A DNA stretch of 64,000 nt from positions 51,769,357-51,833,356 of the forward strand of contig OZ025250.1 of NCBI GenBank assembly GCA_964019135.1, written 5' to 3'. Below the pieces are notes generated by a model that worked only from the letters and a program-made list of their open reading frames with translations, made no database searches and had not been told where the DNA came from. This stretch comes from Arenicola marina (Eukaryota; Annelida; Polychaeta; Arenicolidae). The number at the start of each line of letters is the position of its first letter. Within the stretch, counting starts at the first letter, position 1. Below, piece by piece: positions 55,201 to 64,000 of the stretch. A program made the position numbers and the translations under genes.

Positions 55201-55710
55201 TGAAATTTTGATGTCCTAGATATATGTGTCAGAATTAGGCAAAAGGTGTCAAATGTTAGGAAATAGTATAGATATATGAACAATATATATCGGTAATAAA
55301 ATATTTACAGTTTTTGTTTAAAATCCTATTTAATCTGTCTCAAATAAACTCTTCAAATTAGAGCTATATATATTTCATGGGTGGAGGCATCTAAAATATA
55401 GGTTTGGAATCATAATAGAGACCAGAATTAAATTGTTATATTTAAAAAGGCAGCTGAAATTTGATGTCATATGGAAAATTTAGTATTTACCCTACCTACT
55501 TTTTAGTTTTACAGTCACAGACAGTGGTTTAAAGCCAAAGGCCCCAATTGGCCCAAAATAACTCGGTCTAAACATGATTCCAAAAACATCAAAGTAAAAT
55601 CTGCATTCCAAATAGCAATAGGCCTACTTCTGTCAGGGTCACTGACACTGGTGTTGACCACAGCTATGCTTGTTCTTTCAACCAGTCCAGATTAATTTCA
55701 TCAGACATTC

Positions 55711-55760
55711 TAGCCTCGGGAGACCCACTCTGGCGGAACAGAGTGGGTCTCCCGAGGCTA
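55711..55760. repeat. Perfect 22-bp hairpin
   Basis: TAGCCTCGGGAGACCCACTC plus TG, a 6-bp loop (GCGGAA), then the exact complement. The ends, TAGCCT and AGGCTA, match those of the next element at 55,806. Confidence 0.75.
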
Positions 55761-55805
55761 CAGACATTCCTGTCTCCCTGACCATATCCATATGATATCT
55801 ATGGC

Positions 55806-55901
55806 TAGCCTGAATGTTCAGACGTTACAGTTTGACAGTCTGATGCTTACTGTTGTCACAAGAACAAGTGTCAAGACTGTACCGTCTGAACATTCAGGCT
55901 A
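55806..55901. mobile_element. 96-bp mini-MITE with TAGCCTGAATGTTCAGACG ends
   Basis: The left end TAGCCTGAATGTTCAGACG and the right end CGTCTGAACATTCAGGCTA are perfect inverse copies. Confidence 0.75.
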
Positions 55902-56902
55902 ATCTATGACTATCTGACTTGTTTTAGCTTGGATTAAAACTTTAGTTCAAGATCAAAATTAGCCAAAGCTGTCAAGTTAGATGGTTTTATATCAAAATAC
56001 CAACCTTCAATCTCAACAAAACGTACTGACAGTGACAAGTAGACGTCAACAAATCAAAGACTGAGTCAGTTATTTGTCTAATTTGACCAGGGGCAGTTTG
56101 ACAGACCGACGCGAAGACGACACTCGACTTGGTCACTTGTCTGACTTAAAAAATTGACAACCAGGGGCTGAAATATTCATGAAAACTGTCATAGCAATCA
56201 GTTGAAATAAACAGATGACTTTCAAAAATAATACATACCTTGTCTAAATTTCTTATGACTTAGATCTATGCCAAACAGCAAAAACAAACAAAAGTTTGAG
56301 TCGAGTTTCGATCGCGTTCGCCAGGGTTCGCATTTTCCGGATGTTAGCATCAATGTCCCAACAGAGGGCGTTCCGCTAGTAGCCGGGAGAAATGGTGAAT
56401 AAAAATGTAATCAATGTTTTATAGTTTTCATAATCATAATCCTTCATTATTCAGACAAATAAAGCAATAAAATTATAATTTTAGGCGTATATTCTGTTAT
56501 ATAGTCTGGAACTTTCTGAAATGGCTCCTATTATCGCCTTCATTCTCGGCCATGACGCGCGGCCGACGTTTTTTGAATCGTATAGTATGGCAATGTATGG
56601 CAAGCCAAACATATTTTATTTATTTTTAATTAATTAATTTATTTATTTTTAATTAATTAATTTATTTATTTATTTATTTTTTCCCTTCGTATACGTTACC
56701 ATAATAGCTCGCTAGAGCTCGCTAATATGAATAGGCATTGCTTAAGTTGCGAGCTCACCCAAGTCAAGTCAGTCAAGTCAAATATCATTTATTTAAACCC
56801 AAGTGTACAAAAATCTGGCAGACATACAAGTCGAGGAAGAAACAAAAATAAATAAATAAAACAAATTTAATAATAATGTAGGAAGCTGCTAGATCTAATC
56901 TA

Positions 56903-57453
56903 AAGTCAAAGTCATAAATGCCGTAGACTCACGTTTCGGCCCATATTTTCCGCGAATTTGGCGCGATCGCTCTAAAAATCACTGACCTGACAAAGCAACC
57001 CTGTGCAATTTTAATGATACCAAACTTACGTACGTACTGCGAGGTTATCCTTTTTTAAGACACAAACAATATTTCTCCGTGCTGACACTCCATTGGCACG
57101 AAACACAGTTTCGTAAACATACTAAAGCACACGTCATAAAATGACGTAGTTGCCATGGCGCCGAACGTGCTCTGAGCTATATTTGCACCTGCCACGCGCG
57201 CCATGGCAATAGCTTTTCATTGTCTGTGATTTAGTCTATTTGTCACAAAGTGTCTGCTGCCAATGGAGTGTCAGTATGGATAAATATTGTTTGTGTCTTA
57301 AAAAAAGATAAGCTCACAGTACACACGTAAGTTTGGTATCATTAAAATTGCACAGGGTTGCTATTTCAGATCAGTGACTTTTAGAGCGATCGCGCCAAAT
57401 TCGCGGAAAATATGGGCCGGAACGTGAGTCTACGGCATTTATGACTTTGACTT
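56903..57453. mobile_element. Fold-back MITE with TA target duplication
   Basis: The ends are AAGTCAAAGTCATAAATGCC and its complement. The arms of roughly 200 bp include ATTTTCCGCGAATTTGGCGC and its inverse. TA lies immediately outside each end (56,901-56,902 and 57,454-57,455), as expected for Tc1/mariner-type elements. Confidence 0.8.
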
Positions 57454-57455
57454 TA

Positions 57456-60400
57456 TATCAACTGCATGCATCGGTGGTGATAGCCTTAAATTATCGGTAT
57501 GGGTAAACCACGAAACGGAGCGAAACGGAGCATCAATAGGCGAAATGAAGTGATTGGGTGGCCGTATATATATTGGCGGTAATGGTATTGTGATGTTATA
57601 AACTACGAACTACTACATGTTATGCAGCAAGGTATATCCATTAGGGAAAGGGAAACCGCAACATTTTGGAGCTGTAACGTTTTTTCTCCCACCGGACCCG
57701 GCTGCCATAATGTGTATTGATAAAACAAAATCTGCAGTGGCGCCATCTAGCAAAAATTATCTGCAGTCTGCAGTGGCGCCAGCTGGCATTGCTAAATCCA
57801 AGCAAATACGTTCTTAGTGAAATTATTGTATTCATTTCTGCGCAACCACCAACTACCAACACACAAACACAAACTCAAATTATACACAATCGATGCGATT
57901 TGAGCCTCCTGTCACCTACTTTGCACATTTCTTCATGATGTTAAGCTACTTAATTATGCCAAAATATCTTATTTGTCTATAGAAATAAGGTTTTTAGATC
58001 TATATATATGTGTTTTACTTAAATATGATGGATGGCTTAGTTGTTTAGCATTAATATATGCTATATATAATTATATTAATGGTCTTAGGATCATATACAG
58101 AGAAATACAAGAATAAGTAATTAATTGGGCCAATAATTCATAATATTATTTTATGATAATTATTCTTTATTTATTTTTCTGTTACTTGTTTGGATATTAT
58201 TTTATGATAATTATTCCTTATTTAATTTGTAAGTTTTTGTTCTTTACTTATTATAAATAAGTTTATGAGATATTTTAAGCCAAGGTTAAAGCTGGTCATT
58301 GATTTTTAGCAATTTTCCACCCATAAAATGCATGCAATTTACTAAACATACCTGTAGTATCAATTATAATATGATCTTTCTAGTATTAACACTCTTGCAG
58401 TTGAATGCATAGTTTATAATATCTATGAATGCATAGTTTATAATATCATTGTTTTGAAAGACATTTCAGGTGAAATTCCCCCTGATAGATTTGAGTGCAA
58501 GCGCGTAGATGGTGTAGAAAACTGAAGAGGCTAAACATATGGCAACAGAGCCGGCGATTGACAGGTTGAGAGATTGCAGAACACTGACACTGTCACTCAC
58601 TGTTCACTGACAGATAAATCTTCTGCATAACTTGACGAGCATGTCAAATAAACTAGAGTATATATACAATGGTCCCTGCATTATACAGTCCCTCCATTAA
58701 TCCGGTCTTATCCAGCTTTTCATTTCACCATGAACTGGCAATGAGGCAGATAATTATTTGTGAACTGGGAACAGGGTATTAGCCCTTTGTGATCAAGGAT
58801 TTTAATATTAAAAAACCATGAATTGGGAAATCACCGTCTTATAACATGCAGCCACCCTTCCTTTGTATGCAGGGAGTTATCTTTTTTAATCGATCGTGAC
58901 CTAGGGAATAAAGAAAATTCTTCTTCGTGATCTGAGAACATGACCGCTCCCCCCATCTGAGATGTTCTGCTTCATTATCATGAATGTGTATTTTAAAAGT
59001 TTTTAGCTGCCTGATTTGGTAAACAATTCACATTTCACAGAAGAATGATTCTTTTAATTTATAGGATGAAGAACAAGATAGATCTACTTTTTGACAAAAA
59101 CTTTTTTACGCAGCATAGTATTTGGATCTTTGGCCACATTTAAAATAAAGGTCTTTTTTGAAAATCTAATATATTCCATTAACATATAAAATTAAATGTA
59201 TCATGCAGAAATGTCATTCTAGGATACAACAGAAAATGTATTGATACTATTATATCTGATTCTATGGGTAATTTTTGCTTTAAAAATAATGAAGCACAAA
59301 CAGTATTTAGTTGTTTTATTATTAAAATCTACAAATATTACCTGTAAGTGAAATCAATCAAACGTCTGAAATGGTTTGGTATACAAAGTGATAAATATAT
59401 ATACCTGCGCCAAAAATTTATTACCAATTAATATTAAAGCTTTTTTTTGGTAAATGAATTTTGACTAAAATAACATAAAGGAAAAAAACTATGTTTAATG
59501 CTAAAGCTACTAAAGTTGCAATTTATGTTCAGGATTACTGTACACATTTGTATGTATCACAAAAATGTGAAAGCAGAACTACCAGGTTTACCAAGAGATA
59601 AATATTCATCCATTTTATTTTAAATGTATTTATTATTTTTCATACATATTTCTGGTAATGTTTTATTTGTTAAATGGATTATCAATAATGCCATACAAAT
59701 TATTATATTAATAGAAGTTTTTTTTTTCAAATAATTTAATTGTATTGTTCCTATATAAAGTTTTATTGTTTAATCCAAGTTAACAAAAGAATTGTTTAAT
59801 CAATTACTACAACCTAGCTCTATAACTCACTACATAGATTACATTATTCAGTAAATGCTTTTCATTATGATCAATGTGAAAAGCAGGCTGTATGTTGTAT
59901 TTATTTTACTTCTGTGGAAAATGTAATATTACTTTGCTTAATTTTAATATCTCAATTAAAATTATATTCTTTAAATTGTAAGAACATTTTTATATTGGTA
60001 ATAACACCTTGTTTAGATCTACAATATTTTTCCTCTGTGTTTCATTTTGTATACCTTCCCTGTGAATAACTTCAGTATTTTCAACAGATCATTTGGAGCG
60101 AGATTAAAATTAAGGCCTCAAAGTGAATAATCCTGAGGGCCAAAAGTCTAGAACCTGAGTTTTCACTGCAATCTTATCTTTGAGGTCATTCTCCCTATTT
60201 CCTCCAGAATCCTAGGGACCATATAAACTTACTTACATTATTCCCAATGTCAGCTTATGTATTCTGGGTTTTATAAAGACATTTATAAAGTGAAAACAAT
60301 GTCATTAGAGTCCATCCTTTAATTATTTGATCACAATGAAATAAAAGAGGGTAGGAGACTTGCCATAATATATATTCATGGTCTGTCCCTATATTAATAA

Positions 60401-60592
60401 CAAAGAAAATGAAACCAGCCAGTTACCACAAACTGTTCTTATTGTTGGCAAACATATAAAAGTCATATTTTCTCTTTCGCTTGGGCCGTCCAATGCTTCG
60501 ACCCTCAACCTCCGGCTGAAATGTTTGCTGTGCAGACAATTACATTTGCGCTGTTACACGGCGGACATTCCTCGTTGTCTTTGAGTTAAGGG
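57456..60592. other. AT-rich DNA, no gene recognised
   Basis: No splice-bounded exon was seen. The stretch 57,945-58,310 is a diverged duplicate of 53,085-53,405 (shared GATGGATGGCTTAGTTGTTT and ATTTTATGATAATTA). Two similar GGCGCCA elements (57,738-57,755 and 57,770-57,787, each after CTGCAGTGGCGCCA) form a short local duplication. Confidence 0.5.
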
Positions 60593-62352
60593 CGGGTGCG
60601 GCCGTCACACCGACCTGACCGTCAACCCAGTGTGGCCGTCACCCCGACCGGACCGTGAGCACAGTGCGGCCGTCACACCGATCATCGGCCCAGTGCGGCC
60701 GTCACACCGACCGTCAGCCCAGTGCGGCCGTCACACCGACCGTCAGCCCAGTGCGGCCGTCACACCGACCGTCAGCCCAGTGCGGCCGTCATACCGACCG
60801 TCAGCCCAGGGCGGCCGTCACACCGACCGTCAGCCCAGTGCGGCCGTCACACCGACCGTCAGCCCAGTGCGGCCGTCACACCGACCGTCAGCCCAGTGCG
60901 GCCGTCATACCGACCGTCAGCCCAGGGCGGCCGTCACACCGACCGTCAGCCCAGTGCGGCCGTCACACCGACCGTCAGCCCAGTGCGGCCGTCACACCGA
61001 CCGTCAGCCCAGTGCGGCCGTCACACCGACCCGACCGTCAGCCCAGTGCGGTCGTCACACCGACCGTCAGCCCAGTGCGGCCGTCACACCGACCGTCAGC
61101 CCAGTGCGGCCGTCACGCCGACCGTCAACCCAGTGCGGCCGTCACACTGACCGTCAGCGCAGTGCGGCCATCACACCGACCGTCAGCCCAGTGCGGCCGT
61201 CACAACGACCGTCAGCCCAGTGCGGTCGTTCCACCGACCGTCAGCCCAGTGCGGCCGTCACGCCGACCGTCAACCCAGTGCGGCCGTCACACTGACCGTC
61301 AGCCCAGTGCGGCCGTCACACCGACCGTCAGCCCAGTGCGGCCGTCACACCGACCGTCAGCCCAGTGCGGTCGTTCCACCGACCGTCAGCCCAGTGCGGC
61401 CGTCACGCCGACCGTCAACCCAGTGCGGCCGTCACACCGACCGTCAGCCCAGTGCGGCCGTCACGCCGACCGTCAACCCAGTGCGGCCGTCACACTGACC
61501 GTCAGCGCAGTGCGGCCATCACACCGACCGTCAGCCCAGTGCGGCCGTCACGCCGACCGTCAACCCAGTGCGGCCGTCACACCGACCCGACCGTCAACCC
61601 AGTGTGGCCGTCACCCCGACCCGACCGTGAGCCCAGTGCGGCCGTCACACCGATCATCAGCCCAGTGCGGCCATCACACCGACCGTCAACCCAGTGCGGC
61701 CGTCGCACCGACCGTCAGCCCAGTGCGGCCGTCACACCGACCGTCAACCCAGTGCGGCCGTCACACCGACCGTCAGCCCAGTGCGGCCGTCACACCGACC
61801 GTCAACCCAGTGCGGCCGTCACACCGACCGTCAGCCCAGTGCGGCCGTCACACCGACCGTCAACTCAGTGTGGCCGTCACACGGACCGTCAGCCCAGTGC
61901 GGCCGTCACACCGACCGTCAGCCCAGTGCGGCCGTCACACCGACCGTCAGCCCAGTGCGGCCGTCACACCGACCGTCAGCCCAGTGCGGCCGTCACACCG
62001 ACCGTCAGGCCAGTGCGGCCGTCACACCGACCAGATCGTCAGCCCAGTGCCGCCGTCACACCGACCGTTAGCCCAGTGCGGCCGTCACACCGACAGTCAG
62101 CCCAGTGCGGCCGTCACAGCGACCGTCATCCCTGTGCGGCCGTCACACCGACCGTCATCCCTGTGCGGCCGTCACACCGACCGTCATCCCTGTGCGGCCG
62201 TCACAGTGACCGTCAGCCCAGTGCGGCCGTCACCCCGACAGTCAGCCCAGAGCGGCCGTCAAACCGATCATCAGCCCAGTGCGGCCGTCACACCGACCGT
62301 CAGCCCAGTGCGGCCGTCACACCGACCGTCACCCCGACCGTCAGCCCAGTGC
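60593..62352. repeat. 29-bp minisatellite, about 60 copies, upstream of the kinase exon
   Basis: The unit is 29 bp (GTGCGGCCGTCACACCGACC then GTCAGCCCA), with occasional 5-bp insertions (CCGAC doubled). Since 29 mod 3 is 2 and no unit contains a stop, all plus-strand frames are open and encode the same 29-residue cycle (VSPVRPSHRPSAQCGRHTDR...). One frame runs on into the kinase exon at 62,428. I read the array as noncoding. Confidence 0.93.
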
Positions 62353-62427
62353 CTTGGACTTGTATTTTATGTCGTAATATGTTATGTGATGATATGTTTC
62401 AATGAGTTTTTCCTTTCATTGCGCCAG

Positions 62428-64000
62428 ATGCAGGCCTTGAAAGACGAGCTCGCGACGTCTGGCGTCAAAATCCTGGCGCGATCAGATGTAAAAGAAGGTC
62501 GAGAGATAGCCAGAGGAGGATTTGGCAGAGTCCTCAGTGGTACTCTGAAAGCTGGTGAGTGTTAGATTACAGGATATAAAGCCATTATCATAAACGTTTT
62601 TTTCCCATGTCTCATGATTTGCCTCTATGATGGACGTTTGTCTCACCATGACAAGGAAGGGAGAGTGGAGCCATGTCCCCAGGGGTAACCCCCTACTCCT
62701 TCCGAAGAAGGACATGGGATCTTCACCATGGAACCACACAGACATGGCCCCGACGGGGCCCGAACCACCGACCAGCGTGCCGTTAGGCTCTCGGGTGACC
62801 AGAGCACTCAATGTGAGCGCTCTAGCCCACTGAGCTATCGGGCGGGCCCTTGTCTCACCATGTGGAATGCATAATGCAGTTCTGACAGTTCAACGATTTA
62901 TTGCATATTTTCTCATTCTGCACATCTTACTTATGACAACTGTGGATTATACTTGCAATAATCAGAACGTGACTCCATTGATATTTTACAGTCCGGTCGG
63001 GTCGGAGAATATTCTAGTTTATTTTTATCGGAAGCGCACATTCTCCCCACCCCTCAGCCGCAACTTCATTTATTACCCTTCCTTTATTACCCAAAAATGT
63101 CATACGGTTTATTTTATTGTCTTTTATTTTAGCAGCAGACACAACAATGCTTGAGATTCCTTATAAGCAATAGTGTGGCCTCCCGATGAGACGCCCGCCC
63201 CGTATCCACATGTAACGCGTCTGGCCGCATTACAAATAAGCTTTCGCTTAGCTCCAAGAACATATCCCAATATGGCACATGTTTGGGGTTTAGTTCACTT
63301 CAATGTCAACGATATGTTATCATGACCTGTGTGATTATGTAACGTATTTTGTAATATATTTTATATTCAGATAATTCCAGAGTCGTGATCAAGCGGATGC
63401 TGGATGACGATGCAGTCCAGCTGTTTTCTAAAGAAATTAAGCTGCTCAGCAAGACAAGCCACCCCAATATTGTGTGCGTTCGGGGAGTGTGTCTCGAACC
63501 TTTCAGTCTAGTTTTGGAATTTCTTGAGTTTAATCTCGACGAAATGAAGGTTCCTGAGACGGAGGGTTCTCGAGAAGGCAGCACACTGGCGGAGCTGTTG
63601 AGTGTTCTGGCAGAAGCAGACCTTGTTGAAGAAGTTGGGGTGAAGCGTGGGGTGCTGCGTAAAGCAGCATTGGACATTGCCATGGGTTTGGCTTTCCTTC
63701 ACCACAAAGACATATGCCACAGAGATCTCAAACCGGCTAACGTGTTGGTCACGAATTCCGGGGATTTAGTTATCTTCAAGCTCGCAGACTTCGGTGAAGC
63801 CAGGGCAAGACACCTCCAAACCGCGTCTCTTTTGCACAGTGTAACAGAGCGTGTACAACGGGGAACAAGGGTATTCTTCGCACCAGAACAGCTCCTGGAA
63901 ACCCTGGCATCGGCAGACATCATAGCTTTGAAGTCGGTGGACATTTGGTGTTACGGCATGATCGTATTTTGCCTACTCTCGCCTGATTATGGTTTTCCAT
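62428..64000 (+). CDS. Protein kinase, 5' part, runs off the window end
   Basis: Exons 62,428-62,554 and 63,371 to beyond 64,000 join in phase (donor AAAGCTG|GTGAGT, acceptor ATATTCAG). Numbered from the Met at 62,428, the kinase elements are: glycine loop IARGGFGRV (27-35, Ala in place of the first Gly), beta3 lysine in VVIK (K50), alpha-C Glu in SKEIKLL (E64), HPNIV (73-77), catalytic loop HRDLKPANVL (159-168), DFG (182-184), APE (213-215), and SVDIWCYGM at the start of helix F. All catalytic residues are present, so it should be active. An unusual Glu/Leu-rich insert lies before helix E (about 104-137). The fold resembles tyrosine-kinase-like (TKL) Ser/Thr kinases; the subfamily and true N-terminus are unknown. 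The first exon may start upstream, since CATTGCGCCAG before the ATG looks like an acceptor. Confidence 0.87.
62655..62850 (-). mobile_element. tRNA-derived SINE, subfamily A, in the kinase intron
   Basis: The head at the right reads CGATAGCTCAGTGGGCTAG on the minus strand, with B box GGTTCGGGCCCCG. The body includes GGAGCCATGTCCCCAGG. The tail at the left is shortened. Confidence 0.78.

Larger units (their letters stand above)
52533..56902. other. AT-rich DNA with local duplications, no gene recognised
   Basis: No exon was recognised. It holds a ~46-bp repeat near 54,290-54,460 (ATTAAACTTTTAATTCAATA). A ~160-bp tandem pair lies at about 53,600-53,735 and 53,761-53,900 (GAGAACA-ATACTGAAC; TAAATACACCA). 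A ~245-bp tandem pair lies at about 54,975-55,225 and 55,225-55,470 (CAGAATTAAATTGTTATATT). A 40-bp segment, AATATGAATAGGCATTGC, continuing AAGTTGCGAGCTCACCCAA, occurs at 52,802 and again at 56,725. Confidence 0.6.

Noticed and set aside
60655-62427. 636-codon frame as a long N-terminal extension of the kinase
   Set aside because: All three frames are open in the 29-bp array and an acceptor-like site precedes the kinase exon. Kept only as a finding to test.

Overview
This window is animal nuclear DNA. It carries two intron-rich genes on the minus strand, the start of a third on the plus strand, and a very large amount of tandem repeat and small transposable-element sequence. Every exon junction I reconstructed is GT-AG, and the reading frame stays in phase across all of them. 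The gene content and the repeat style (tRNA-derived SINEs, many MITEs, minisatellites lying on exon/intron junctions) fit a marine invertebrate deuterostome. A cephalochordate (amphioxus) is my best guess; I recall junction-associated minisatellites being described in amphioxus introns. The species call is an inference.

Layout. 1-8.8 kb: SINEs, a GC-rich 23-bp array and one isolated candidate exon of an unrecognised gene (335-419, minus). 8.9-20.3 kb: a complete high-affinity choline transporter gene (SLC5A7/CHT1 type, minus strand, nine coding exons, 597 aa). 20.3-24.7 kb: intergenic DNA with several MITEs. 24.7-42.2 kb: a complete GPS2 gene (minus strand, nine coding exons, 418 aa), with a roughly 9.8-kb array of a 59-bp repeat in its third coding intron. 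42.2-48.5 kb: GPS2 upstream DNA and MITEs. 48.5-52.6 kb: a nest of fold-back elements and MITEs inserted into one another. 52.6-60.6 kb: AT-rich DNA with old local duplications, further fold-back elements and no recognised gene. 60.6-64 kb: a 29-bp array followed by the first two visible exons of a protein kinase (plus strand) that runs off the window end.

The most striking feature is that seven separate tandem arrays are built from copies of a host exon edge. In the choline transporter they copy the donor side of exons 2, 6 and 8 and the acceptor side of exon 5. In GPS2 they copy the acceptor side of exon 5, the donor side of exon 6 and the stop-codon region of exon 9. Most copies keep the splice-site consensus, so the true splice site sits at one end of a ladder of near-identical decoys. 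The exon 6 array of the transporter also carries about ten of roughly fifteen perfect TGACGTCA (CRE) palindromes found in that intron.

The two complete genes have no evident functional link. One takes up choline at cholinergic nerve endings; the other is a subunit of the nuclear receptor corepressor complex. They share orientation, neighbourhood and this unusual mode of intron growth.
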